Positions 34,117-42,514 are shown, counted from the stretch's first letter. The stretch is 45,451 nt of DNA from Methanomassiliicoccaceae archaeon (GCA_016281925.1 JAEEJP010000061.1:1-45451), one strand, 5' to 3'. Made by a program: numbers and translations. Notes: generated by a model from the letters alone, not told the origin.

Positions 34117-35382
34117 TCACATCGTGTAAGCCGGTTCGGCGTTCTCGGCCAGATCCTGCCCGATCATCTCTTCCTCCGGCGTCAGCCTGACCCTCATGAG
34201 CTTCGACAGAGCCCAGATTATAGCGTAAGAAACGGAGAAGCAGAATGCCAGAGTGACCGCGGCCGCCGCTATCTGCCCGAAGAAAAGGTCTGTCCCCCCG
34301 TAGACCAGCCCTCTTATCCCACCGGAGAGTGCCGGATCGGCGAATATCCCTGTGGCGATTGCCCCCCATATTCCTCCTGTCCCGTGGACGGCGAAGACGT
34401 CAAGCGCATCGTCCAACGGCACCTTCGCGCGGAACAGACGCACCGCGAAGAAGCATATGGCGCCTCCGGCGATGCCCACCAGAAGAGACTCTCCGTATCC
34501 GAGGTATGGCGCCCCGGGGGTTATGGCCACAAGGCCGGCTACTGCCCCGGTGATCATCCCGATGGTCCCGACGCGCCCGACCTTCATGTATTGCGCGGCT
34601 GTCCAGGAAAGCAGGCCCCCTGCTGCGCTTATCTGCGTAGCCATCACGGCATGCACGGAAATCCCGTCTGCGGACAGCCCGGACCCTCCGTTGAACCCGA
34701 ACCATCCGAACCAGAGCAGTATGCCTCCGATGAATGCAAAAGGAACATTGTGCGCTCTGGATGCCTTGACATGCTCGCTTCTGCTGCCCGCGAACGCCGC
34801 CAAAGCAAGACCCGTGGCTCCGGCGCAGATATGCACCACGGTTCCCCCCGCGAAATCGAGGACGGTCAGATAAGCGTCGAAAAGACCTCCGCCCCAGACC
34901 CAGTGGGCCATGGGCGCGTAAACGGCCGTCGACCATATCGCGAGGAACCATATCATGGCGCTGTAGCGTATCCTCTCGGCGCATGCCCCGATCACGATTG
35001 CCGCCGTTATCATCGCGAACATCATCTGGAACAGAGCGAACTGCATCTCGGAAATGCCTCCGGCCGCTTCCTCGGACACACCGTGGAGAAGGACGCTGTC
35101 GAAAGATCCGATCAATATGCCGTCCCCGCAGAACGACAGAGAATAGCCGACGAGGAACCATTGCACCGTCATCACGCCCATGGCGGCGAGGGTCTGGGTC
35201 ATCATCGATGTCATGCTCTGCTTCCGGAGCATCCCTCCGTAGAACAGGGCGACGCCGGGGACCATGATGAATACCAGGGCGGAGCAGACCAGAATCCAGG
35301 ATATCTCGCCGGGATCCGCGGAAGAGCCCGCGGAGGATATCGCGCCCGCTGCCGACACTATTGCTTCGCTGATTCCGTTCAT
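34117..35382 (-). CDS. amt: Ammonium transporter of the Amt/MEP family
   Basis: This trimeric ammonium channel subunit has 421 residues with eleven expected helices. Recognised segments are ALFYGGMLRKQSM, FAGGTVVHICAGATGLALAA (with the pore histidine), WFGFNGGSGLSA and DVFAVHGTGGIWGAIATGIF (second pore histidine). A short extracellular N-terminal stretch precedes TM1. It is first in an operon with PII and trpD. An AGGTG lies close before the ATG at 35382, and the leader and promoter region carry paired ATTAGA/TCTAAT repeats. It ends in TGA. Confidence 0.95.
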   Translation of the reverse strand: MNGISEAIVSAAGAISSAGSSADPGEISWILVCSALVFIMVPGVALFYGGMLRKQSMTSMMTQTLAAMGVMTVQWFLVGYSLSFCGDGILIGSFDSVLLHGVSEEAAGGISEMQFALFQMMFAMITAAIVIGACAERIRYSAMIWFLAIWSTAVYAPMAHWVWGGGLFDAYLTVLDFAGGTVVHICAGATGLALAAFAGSRSEHVKASRAHNVPFAFIGGILLWFGWFGFNGGSGLSADGISVHAVMATQISAAGGLLSWTAAQYMKVGRVGTIGMITGAVAGLVAITPGAPYLGYGESLLVGIAGGAICFFAVRLFRAKVPLDDALDVFAVHGTGGIWGAIATGIFADPALSGGIRGLVYGGTDLFFGQIAAAAVTLAFCFSVSYAIIWALSKLMRVRLTPEEEMIGQDLAENAEPAYTM

Positions 35383-35412
35383 TTGAACACCTATTCGATT
35401 ATGAACTTAGTG

Positions 35413-35470
35413 ATTAGACAAATATCTAATTATATTTGAATATATGCCGTTAATCGTCTATTAAATTAGA
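35413..35470. promoter_or_regulatory. Paired palindromes in the amt promoter
   Basis: ATTAGA-N6-TCTAAT is a perfect dyad at 35413-35430. A related site, TCTATT-AA-ATTAGA, lies at 35457-35470. They flank TATA-like sequence of the minus strand (AATATAATTAG, CATATATTC, about 35428-35446). Two copies of one half-site around a nitrogen-gene promoter suggest a repressor operator. The motif differs from the GGAA-N6-TTCC operator known for NrpR. Confidence 0.45.
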
Positions 35471-35581
35471 ATAATATCGCCATATGTCTTCCATTGAAAA
35501 AGCGCGTCCGCCCCATGCGAAGCAGAAATGAACCTCCGATACGGCGAAAACAATGATGCGCCTGATGCCGGAATGAAAAGA

Positions 35582-35625
35582 GATGCGGGGGAATTGCTTG
35601 GTTTGGGCCGCAATCCCCGCGCATC
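35582..35625. repeat. Imperfect 16-bp inverted repeat in intergenic DNA
   Basis: GATGCGGGGGAATTGC (35582-35597) and GCAATCCCCGCGCATC (35610-35625) are complementary at 14 of 16 positions around a 12-base loop. The element lies between divergent amt regulation and the end of the binding protein at 35663. It could be a terminator for the latter or a structured RNA. The 280 bases between 35383 and 35662 hold no gene that I can support. Confidence 0.4.
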
Positions 35626-35636
35626 ATTGGAAAAGA

Positions 35637-35650
35637 CCGCTTAGAAGCGG
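35637..35650 (-). terminator. Short hairpin after the binding-protein gene
   Basis: CCGCTT-AG-AAGCGG is a perfect six-base stem twelve bases beyond the stop of the binding protein at 35663. Together with the larger inverted repeat just downstream it probably ends that transcript. Confidence 0.35.
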
Positions 35651-35662
35651 CCGGATCTGAGG

Positions 35663-36940
35663 TCAGGCGGCTGCCTGATCGGTGAACGCGAGGGTTCCGT
35701 CATCGGAGACCGTTATCTTCCCGTGCGTGGCGTTGCCTCTGAAGGCATCGAACACGGCGGACATGTCGTCATAGATGGAGGCGCCGCCGGGAAGAGGCAC
35801 ATCCTTGGACGTCAGCTCGGAACGGTTGGATATCTGGCTCCCGAGGAATTTCTTGTTCAGATCGTCGATTTTACTCTTGAGCTCGGCATCGCTGAGAAGC
35901 CCGTATGCATCGTGGAGGATCTGATATGCACACGCAAGGACGTTCTCGTAGTTGATTCCGGTCCAGATGTAAGGATAGGAGATGAAGGCGTCGTGTCCGG
36001 CGAACAGCTTCAGAATGCCGACGGAGGTGTTGTCGTTGGCCTTGTAGATGCCGGTCGCATCCAGGAACAGGATAGTGTCGTCCTTCATCTTCTGGCTGAT
36101 GACATCCGCGGAATAGACCTTGACGCCGGAATCCACGTAATCCATCGTATCGTAGGACATGATGTTGTCGACGTTGGCCAGCGCGAAGGGTATGAAATAA
36201 GGTATGGAAGAGTCCGCGCCGTGGGCGCCGTTGTACGCCAGACATCCGATGTACCCGGTCTTCTTGGACGTGACCTTGGAACCGATGCTTCTGATGTCGT
36301 CCACGGTCGTCTTGAACGCATCCCTGATCTCGTCGGCGCGCTTCTGGGCTTTGAAAGTCTTGGCGAGTATGTCGAGCTGCTTCTCGACCGCATCGGTTAT
36401 CTTGAAGGTCTTGGCGTCCAGGAATGTGTATACATATCCGATGTGGACGATGTGGAGCCCTCCGGAGCGCAGAGCGTCCATCTGTTTCTTGCAGTCGGAT
36501 TCGAATCCTTCGGGGACGACCACGACGGACGGCCTGAGATCCAGGATCGTCTTGACGTCCTCGTCCGTAACGGAGCAGTTGGCCGTGGTGAAAGCAAGAT
36601 CCTGGCCGCTTATGGGCTTGGCGCCGTTCAATGCCAGGGTTTTGCCCTGGTACATGAACGCCTTGCCGAGATAGTTGGTCTTGTCGTTCATGTCGACCAT
36701 CACGCATTTGTCGGCGAGGCCGAAGTAGGTGACCCATCTGAAAGAGTCCTGGCCGACGGCGACGATCCCGCGGTCCAGATTCTCCACGGGCGTGACCTCG
36801 TATCCGGAGAAATCTCTGAGCGGATCGTCAGTTTTGCTGTCGTCGCCGCTGCCTCCGTTGTTCGTAAGCACATATATGCATATTCCTGCCACTGCGATGA
36901 TGGCGACGGCCAAAACCGCATACATTATGGATTTTTGCAT
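35663..36940 (-). CDS. FecB-like ABC importer substrate-binding protein
   Basis: This membrane-anchored binding protein has 425 residues with an N-terminal helix (6-25), a Gly/Asp-rich linker, and a two-lobed TroA/FecB-like domain joined by a long helix (about 205-240). Strand/helix elements include RWVTYFGLADKCVMVD, LRPSVVVVPEGFES and IWTGINYENVLACAYQILHD. It has no dockerin or Ig-like domain, unlike the protein at 2782. It is divergently transcribed from the permease/methyltransferase/ATPase block at 37272 and is its likely binding protein. The ligand is probably a chelated metal or corrinoid. It ends in TGA. Confidence 0.9.
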   Translation of the reverse strand: MQKSIMYAVLAVAIIAVAGICIYVLTNNGGSGDDSKTDDPLRDFSGYEVTPVENLDRGIVAVGQDSFRWVTYFGLADKCVMVDMNDKTNYLGKAFMYQGKTLALNGAKPISGQDLAFTTANCSVTDEDVKTILDLRPSVVVVPEGFESDCKKQMDALRSGGLHIVHIGYVYTFLDAKTFKITDAVEKQLDILAKTFKAQKRADEIRDAFKTTVDDIRSIGSKVTSKKTGYIGCLAYNGAHGADSSIPYFIPFALANVDNIMSYDTMDYVDSGVKVYSADVISQKMKDDTILFLDATGIYKANDNTSVGILKLFAGHDAFISYPYIWTGINYENVLACAYQILHDAYGLLSDAELKSKIDDLNKKFLGSQISNRSELTSKDVPLPGGASIYDDMSAVFDAFRGNATHGKITVSDDGTLAFTDQAAA

Positions 36941-37271
36941 GCATGCTCATGTCCATAGTAATATTTATTTTGAATTAGTATTACGACGTAATAATATTGA
37001 TGGATTGTTATGCTTAGCGATATAATAATACACGTTAAGTTAATAAATTCCCGATAAAAAGCGATGGATGCATTGCAGAATCCCGGAACCCGAATGCCGG
37101 ATTCCCTGGCTTGCGCACCGTATGCTTCGGGCGGCCGCGGCCTTGCCGCCGATAGGAAAGAAAGGAGATTGATTCTCCGATGACATACGCATTGCACATC
37201 CATTTCAATTGATTATACTGCAAATAATAATAAATTAAATATTAGTATTATCATGGACAGCCAGAAATCTG
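36941..37271. promoter_or_regulatory. Divergent promoter region with operator-like repeats and a GC-rich island
   Basis: For the leftward gene a TATA-like AAAATAAATATTAC lies near 36961-36974, implying a leaderless start at 36940. A perfect dyad TATTAC-GAC-GTAATA (36979-36993) lies just upstream of it. For the rightward gene a TATA-like TTAAATATT lies at 37235-37243. The ten-base ATTAGTATTA occurs at both promoters (36974-36983 and 37241-37250). Between them, 37060-37200 is a GC-rich island with two strong potential stems (GAATCCCGG with CCGGATTC; GGCGGCCGCGGCCTTGCCGCC) and no supported gene. Confidence 0.5.
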
Positions 37272-38360
37272 ATGGCCAGAATGGAAACCGAAAGCGAAAA
37301 CGAATACATCCGCGCATCCAGACTCAAGATTTTTGCCGTCATATTCCTTGCGGTGTCAGCCGTCGCTTCGGCTCTGGTCACCCTGACCGTAGATCTGGGG
37401 TCGATGTCGTTCTTCGACGTCATCAGAGTGATATTCGACAAGGGCAGCCCTGAAAACACACGCTCCCAGGTGATTCTTGTGTGGGACATCTACCTGCCGC
37501 GCATCGCCAGCGGGATAATAGCAGGATTCGCCCTCGGAGTGACGGGAGCCGTCATGCAGTGCGTCCTCCGCAATCCCATCGGATCCCCTTATACGCTGGG
37601 GATATCGAACGCCGCCGCCTTCGGGGCCTCGCTGGGGATAGTCATGCGCGGAGGGGAAGTGGTCGGCCAGAGCCATGCGTCCATCGTCATAAGCAACCCC
37701 TACATAGTCACCGGAAGCGCATTCCTGTGGGCGATGATCGGCACCGGGATAATCATCGCTCTGGTCAAGATAACCAAAGTCGACGCCAACACCATGGTGC
37801 TGGCCGGAGTGGCCATAAGCTCCATTTTCGCCGCCGGGATCAGCGCGCTCCAGTATATCTACAACGATTATGCCCTGTCCGCGATAGTGTTCTGGCAGTT
37901 CGGTTCGCTGGGGAAGGCCACCTGGAGCGAGCTGGCTCTGACCGCGATCGTCGTCATACCGGCCATAGCATATTTCTTCTGGAGAAGATGGGACTTCAAC
38001 GCCCTGGACAGCGGCCCGGATGTGGCGCGTTCCCTGGGAGTCAACGTGGAGCGCCTCCGCTTGGTGTCGATGGTCCTTTCCGCCGTCATTACTGCTGTGG
38101 TGGTCTCTTTCATGGGAATAATAGCCTTCGTCGGGCTGCTCGGGCCCCATATAGTCCGCCTGATCGTAGGGAACGACCACCGCTATCTGATCCCCGGATC
38201 CATGATGCTGGGGGCCATCATCCTCCTGGTAGCCGATTGCGTCGGGCAGAGCGCCTTCGATTTCACGCTTCCGGTAGGCATAATAACGTCGTTCCTCGGA
38301 GGACCGCTGTTCCTGTTCCTGCTGATAAGAGGGTACAGAAGAAGGGGCGTGCTGACATGA
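37272..38360 (+). CDS. FecCD-family ABC importer permease
   Basis: The permease has 362 residues with about ten helices. Motifs are YLPRIASGIIAGFALGVTGA, QCVLRNPIGSPYTLGISNAA, SGPDVARSLGVN (docking loop) and SFMGIIAFVGLLGPHIVR. It is most like the permease at 43743, not those at 1563 or 9263. The start at 37272, or nine bases later at 37281, is probably leaderless. The stop overlaps the methyltransferase ATG as ATGA. It belongs to the block permease, methyltransferase, ATPase. Confidence 0.93.
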   Translation: MARMETESENEYIRASRLKIFAVIFLAVSAVASALVTLTVDLGSMSFFDVIRVIFDKGSPENTRSQVILVWDIYLPRIASGIIAGFALGVTGAVMQCVLRNPIGSPYTLGISNAAAFGASLGIVMRGGEVVGQSHASIVISNPYIVTGSAFLWAMIGTGIIIALVKITKVDANTMVLAGVAISSIFAAGISALQYIYNDYALSAIVFWQFGSLGKATWSELALTAIVVIPAIAYFFWRRWDFNALDSGPDVARSLGVNVERLRLVSMVLSAVITAVVVSFMGIIAFVGLLGPHIVRLIVGNDHRYLIPGSMMLGAIILLVADCVGQSAFDFTLPVGIITSFLGGPLFLFLLIRGYRRRGVLT

Positions 38361-39133
38361 GCCTGCATCCTTTCGAAGGAGAAGGCTTCGACCGCGGCCG
38401 CGCGCTGAAGTTCTGGGACGACATAGCCTTGGATTATGAGGGATGCGCCATGCAGGGCGCCATCCCCGGAAAAATAGTGCAGAGGCTGTGCGATATGGAG
38501 GTGCTAGGGCCCGACACAGATGCCATAGAGTTCGGATGCGGTCCCGGAACCTATTCCGTCCCCATGTCGGAGAGGGTCCGCTCCCTCACCTGCGTCGACG
38601 CCTCCGAGAAGATGCTTTCCATCCTTTCGGACTAGATTCCAGAGGGAAGCATAGATCTGAGGCTCGGGGATTTCATGCTCTTCGATCCTGGGCGGAAGTA
38701 TGATGCGGCGATCATGTCCCTGTGCCCCGGGACAGGCTCGGCGGAAGGCATCCTCCGCGCCAACGGATATTCCCGCGGATGGTGTGCCCACATAATGTGG
38801 ATCGAGAATTCCTGGGACAACCTCGTCTCCGGCGTGTGGAAAGCACTGGGCAAAGACTATTCATACGAAGGCCGCAGGAACGGTCTGCTGGAATCCAATC
38901 TCGATTCCCTCGGCCTGGATTATTCGAGGGAAGTCTTCGAGGACGATGTTTCCTGGGAGATGCCTTTCGAAGACATCGTGGCCAGGGAGACCCGCATATT
39001 CGAAGCATACGGCATCCAGAATGCAGAAAAGGCCGTCAGAGAAGTGCTCATGCCTTATTCCGACGGCGACGATTTCTCGTTCAGATGCAGGAACTCCATG
39101 AAACTGGTCGTCTGGAGGGCAGAACGATGCTGA
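38357..39133 (+). CDS. Class I SAM-dependent methyltransferase with an in-frame TAG codon
   Basis: Read through TAG, the gene gives 258 residues and ends in TGA. SAM-binding motif I is IEFGCGPGTYS (57-67) with the ribose-binding acid at Asp81 (CVDASEKML). The TAG is codon 93 (38633-38635), in the loop between LSILSD and IPEGSIDLRLGDF, and motif II follows (YDAAIMSLCPG). Sequence on both sides fits one continuous fold, and no TAA or TGA interrupts it. The paralogue at 44816-45451 has no TAG in the part visible. It overlaps the permease (ATGA) and the ATPase (seven bases), so it must be translated to keep coupling. Its methyl acceptor is unknown; the operon suggests a transported ligand. Pyrrolysine insertion is the leading explanation, a nonsense mutation the alternative. 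Confidence 0.8.
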
Positions 39134-40005
39134 GCGTCAGAGACCTGTCCTTCGGATACGGCGGCAGAAAGGTCCTGGACGGGATTTCGTTCGATGCGGA
39201 AAGCAATTCGGTCGTATCCATATTGGGACCCAACGGAGTCGGAAAGACCACCCTTCTGAAATGCCTGTGCAAGATGCACCCGCCGAATTCCGGGACGGTC
39301 GAGCTCAACGGGGAGGACGTCCTATCCATGTCCAGCCGCGAGGCGGCCAAGCACATAGGGTTCGTGCCCCAGAGCACGCCTCCGTCGGGAACCAGCGTTT
39401 TCGATGCCGCTCTGATCGGCCGCAGGCCGCATATCGAATGGGCGATGGGAAAAGAGGACATAAGAATTACGTGGGAAGCGCTGAGAGCGCTGAAGATCGA
39501 CGGCCTTGCCCTCAAGCGCACGGACGAGATCAGCGGGGGAGAATACCAGAAAGTGCAGATTGCCAGGGCGATGGTCCAGCAGCCCGACGTCCTCATCCTG
39601 GATGAGCCTACCAACAACCTCGACATAGCCAACCAGCACATCGCCATGCGCACGATCTCCGAAGCCGTCTCCTCCAGAGGGATGTGCACAATCATGACCA
39701 TGCACGACATAAATCTGGCCGTCGGGTACTCGGACAGATTCCTTTTCATCAGGGACGGAAAGGTGGCAGCCTACGGAGAGGCCGACATAATCACTTCGGA
39801 TCTGATAAAGGACGTATACGGGATCGAAGCGGACGTCCTCATGCATAAAGGGAGACCTTACGTCATTCCCGATCTGGGATCGGAGCAAAACCGATATCAA
39901 AAATGGCTGCGGACCGCGCAAACGGACGGAAAAAGGTTTTCCCGATGCCGGAATCCTGCCTCCGAAGGCTCCGTCCGGCATCGGGCCAGACCTGTGCGGT
40001 CATAG
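39127..40005 (+). CDS. FecE-type ABC transporter ATP-binding protein with amber-ended tail
   Basis: This ATPase has Walker A GPNGVGKTT (34-42), Q-loop FVPQ, signature ISGGEYQKV, Walker B VLILDEPTNNLD and H-loop TMHD. The family end is near the residues PYVIPDL (about 39876), but the frame runs on through 40 more residues, crosses a perfect hairpin (39941-39985) whose translation gives an Arg/Ser-rich tail, and stops first at TAG 40003-40005. If amber is sense it ends at a TGA four codons later. A partial copy of its 3' end lies at 40783-40925. It completes the importer block started at 37272. Confidence 0.92.
   Translation: MLSVRDLSFGYGGRKVLDGISFDAESNSVVSILGPNGVGKTTLLKCLCKMHPPNSGTVELNGEDVLSMSSREAAKHIGFVPQSTPPSGTSVFDAALIGRRPHIEWAMGKEDIRITWEALRALKIDGLALKRTDEISGGEYQKVQIARAMVQQPDVLILDEPTNNLDIANQHIAMRTISEAVSSRGMCTIMTMHDINLAVGYSDRFLFIRDGKVAAYGEADIITSDLIKDVYGIEADVLMHKGRPYVIPDLGSEQNRYQKWLRTAQTDGKRFSRCRNPASEGSVRHRARPVRS
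39941..39985 (+). terminator. Perfect 12-bp hairpin inside the ATPase tail
   Basis: CCCGATGCCGGA (39941-39952) and TCCGGCATCGGG (39974-39985) are exactly complementary around a 21-base loop. The position, after the conserved end of the ATPase and before the convergent gene at 40000, is that of a terminator or 3' structure. The ATPase frame being open through it supports loss of the native stop. Confidence 0.5.
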
Positions 40006-40533
40006 GAAAGACAGATTTGACATGAGCTCGTCGTCATCATAGTCCGTTACGAACCTGTATACGATCCCATGGTCTCCGATGTAGATCGATAGGTTCTGGG
40101 ATATTTCGGACCCCAGTATCTTCCCGGTCGCGGTCCCGCTGTAGACTTTGCATGGGATCATTCCGAAGTATGTTTCAATCGTCTCCGTGCCTTTGTACTT
40201 CAGAGAATAATCTATTTTGAAGCCGTCGGTCCACAGTTCGAGCTGCTTCTTCGATGTAAGAAGGCTGAAGAATTCTTTCTTTGACATGGATTTGTTGGTG
40301 GTGCTGTATCCCTTGGTCACTTCGACGATGCAATCGTTCCCGTCGACGCTCTTGATTTCATATGTGACATCATCCATCTCGATCCAGTCGCCGACCTTCA
40401 CATCATGAGACAGTATCCAATCGTCAGGAGTGGTCTCCCACTCCTTATCGCCGCCTCCCATCAGGAAGAAAGCCGCTACCGCCACGACGGCGACGATTCC
40501 GACCGCCGTCAAGGCAATGACAAGTTTGTTCAT
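40000..40533 (-). CDS. Exported membrane-anchored protein of unknown function
   Basis: The product has 177 residues with an N-terminal hydrophobic anchor (4-24, LVIALTAVGIVAVVAVAAFF), a Gly-rich break, and a soluble, strand-rich domain with repeated motifs of the form KVGDWIEMDDVTYEIKSVDG. I recognise no family; similar small anchored proteins occur widely in archaea. Minus-strand TATA (TTATATATAAAG, near 40588-40599) and a leader of about 30 bases precede the ATG at 40533. It is convergent with, and overlaps by six bases, the ATPase at 39127. Confidence 0.75.
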   Translation of the reverse strand: MNKLVIALTAVGIVAVVAVAAFFLMGGGDKEWETTPDDWILSHDVKVGDWIEMDDVTYEIKSVDGNDCIVEVTKGYSTTNKSMSKKEFFSLLTSKKQLELWTDGFKIDYSLKYKGTETIETYFGMIPCKVYSGTATGKILGSEISQNLSIYIGDHGIVYRFVTDYDDDELMSNLSFL

Positions 40534-40734
40534 AAAACTCCCATGCAGAAACGCTAATAACAGATTCAGTTTTGATGCCTAAAATCTTTATATATAAGAT
40601 TCTGCGGAACCGGTCTGGATGCGGCCGTATGCCGCCGATTCTTTGCAGTTTCTCCGGAAAAGCGATGCGACGACGCGATTTGCGCTGGACACCGCACCCG
40701 CTGATTCCAGCATTCGGACCATGTGCGGATTCTC

Positions 40735-40769
40735 GCCTCGGAACCTCATCCTGAGGCATACGGCGCCTT
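40735..40769 (-). repeat. Copy of the GNAT gene's 3' end
   Basis: These 35 bases match 42515-42549 at 34 positions. In the intact GNAT gene they encode the last residues GAVCLRMRF and the TGA stop. Here the one difference turns the TGA into CGA. The fragment lies next to a copy of an ATPase 3' end in the opposite orientation, so the region 40600-40930 is a mosaic of duplicated scraps. Confidence 0.8.
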
Positions 40770-40782
40770 GAAAACCAGCACA

Positions 40783-40925
40783 TTCATCAGAGACGGGATG
40801 GTGGCGGCCTACGGAGAGGCCGATATAATCACTCCGGATCTGATAAGGGACGTATACGGGATCGAAGCGGACGTCCTCACACATAAAGGCAAGCTTATGT
40901 AATTCCCGATCTGGGATCGGAACGA
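40783..40925 (+). pseudogene. 3'-end fragment of a FecE-type ATPase
   Basis: This plus-strand fragment parallels 39745-39888 of the intact ATPase, at an offset of 1038 bases (1037 after a one-base deletion), with most positions identical. It still reads FIRDGMVAAYGEADIITPDL, then VYGIEADVL, then a TAA. Everything upstream of it is missing. It overlaps the 3' end of the 5'-nucleotidase gene on the other strand, whose last codons are antisense of this fragment. Confidence 0.85.
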
Positions 40926-42413
40926 AGCCGTCTGCCTGCCCATCTTCACATCCGATTCGGTGATGGTTCCCAGCTCCTGGAGATACATCCACAGGGCCAT
41001 GGCATTGTCTCCGACGCCAGTATAGGCATATCCGGTGAGAGCCGCTATGCCGTCCCCGCCTTTGGCCAGATAGTCGGTGGCACAGATGGAATAGATGCTG
41101 TCTGGGACGACTTCGGAGCCGCCCACATATATGGACACTACCCTGGAACCAACTTCGGCGGCCGGATCGTACGTCACGGTCATCCCGGAAATCTGAAGCA
41201 GTCCCCCGCTGCCCGTTCCGAGATGCGCATAGGACCCTTCCATCAACTCGTACAGGCTGCGCCCTTCAACCTCCATGCGGACCAGATCGTCCTGGAATGG
41301 CAGCACGGCATATACATCGTTCAGGGTGATCTCTCCGGCCTGGATGCTGGAGCGGATGGTCCCGGAATTGATTGCGGCCACGTAGCTCCTGCCGTACCAG
41401 CGCATCGCATCGGCCACAAGGTCCCCCATGCTCGTCTCTTTGGAACGGATGTCGTTTCTTTCCCCGTTGAGGAACGTCTCTGACGTAGCTATGCTGGTCT
41501 CCAGCACGGCGGAGCATTCCTCCCTGACTTTCCTGACGGCTTCGTCCACCTGCTCATCGCGCAGAGGCTCGCCGGCGTACAGGCTCGCTTCCGTCTTTCC
41601 GCCGTCCATCCTGACTATTCCGAACGAGGTGCAATGGCCTCCGGTGCTGGCGATGACTGTATCGGTCGGGATGAGGTCGATGCCTTCGGCCTTTCCGCCC
41701 TCCATGGCGGTGTGGCTGTGGCCGTCTATGAACAGGTCAATACCCCGGACGCGATCGCATATTTCGTCGGATGTGACCGTCACCCCCTCCACGCCTATGT
41801 GGCCAATAGCGATCACCTTGTCTGCGCCCATGCCGCGGAGCAGCGGGACCATGCGGGACGCCGCTTCCACGGGATCGGTGACGATAGCTTCCCCCATACT
41901 GCCGGCTTTGACGGTTGACATCGAATCCGGTGTCAGCAGCCCGAAGAACCCGACCTTCATGCCGCTCTTCTCGAGGAGGACGCATTCCGAAAATACGCTG
42001 CTCCCGTCGGGATAGATGAGATTGGCGCATATGAGAGGATAATTGAGCGAGGCAGCCCTTTCCAGCAGCACCGGGAAACCGAAATCGAACTCATGGTTCC
42101 CAGGGACCCCGACATCGTACCCCACGCTGTTCATCACATCCACGGAAGCCTTGCCCTGCGTGATCGTGCCGAACGGCGCGCCCTGCAGGAAATCGCCGGC
42201 ATCGACTGTGAAGACGGTGTTCCCCTCGGATTCCATGGAATCCTTGAGGGCCCCGAGAGTGGACAGGCCCAGCCCGTCATCGTAATAGCAGTGCGTATCA
42301 TTGGAATGCAGTATGACGAGGGATCCGCTGTCATCGTCATGCATGACGTATGTGAGCGCCAGTATGGCGATGATGGCGATCGCCGCGGCTGCGGCCAGGC
42401 GTATGGAACGCAT
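40809..42413 (-). CDS. UshA-type 5'-nucleotidase / metallophosphoesterase, exported
   Basis: This membrane-anchored extracellular enzyme releases phosphate from nucleotides or related esters. An N-terminal helix (5-24) is followed by a calcineurin-like metallophosphatase domain with metal ligands HSNDTH (36-41), DAGDF (71-75), GNHEFDF (105-111) and GHSHT near 235, then the 5'-nucleotidase C-terminal domain (INSGTIRSSI, PFQDDLV, YSICATDYLAKGGDG). Normal homology ends near DVKMGRQ (about 40940). The last 34 residues are antisense of an ATPase fragment and the frame ends at TAG 40809-40811, so the native 3' end was replaced. TTTATATTG near 42437-42445 suggests a leaderless start at 42413. Confidence 0.92.
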   Translation of the reverse strand: MRSIRLAAAAAIAIIAILALTYVMHDDDSGSLVILHSNDTHCYYDDGLGLSTLGALKDSMESEGNTVFTVDAGDFLQGAPFGTITQGKASVDVMNSVGYDVGVPGNHEFDFGFPVLLERAASLNYPLICANLIYPDGSSVFSECVLLEKSGMKVGFFGLLTPDSMSTVKAGSMGEAIVTDPVEAASRMVPLLRGMGADKVIAIGHIGVEGVTVTSDEICDRVRGIDLFIDGHSHTAMEGGKAEGIDLIPTDTVIASTGGHCTSFGIVRMDGGKTEASLYAGEPLRDEQVDEAVRKVREECSAVLETSIATSETFLNGERNDIRSKETSMGDLVADAMRWYGRSYVAAINSGTIRSSIQAGEITLNDVYAVLPFQDDLVRMEVEGRSLYELMEGSYAHLGTGSGGLLQISGMTVTYDPAAEVGSRVVSIYVGGSEVVPDSIYSICATDYLAKGGDGIAALTGYAYTGVGDNAMALWMYLQELGTITESDVKMGRQTASFRSQIGNYISLPLCVRTSASIPYTSLIRSGVIISASP

Positions 42414-42514
42414 AAAAAAGCGACGTGCCTGTACAATATAAACGATGCCCTGTCTGCTCCGGAAGTTTCGGGAGCATCTGAACCGATGCTGAGATCAGTC
42501 CCGGCCGGTCATCG

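Noticed and set aside
37060-37200. A cobalamin-type riboswitch before the importer block
   Set aside because: The GC-rich island has stems, but I find no B12-box-like core, and such riboswitches are not established in archaea. It is reported only as an unexplained structured element.
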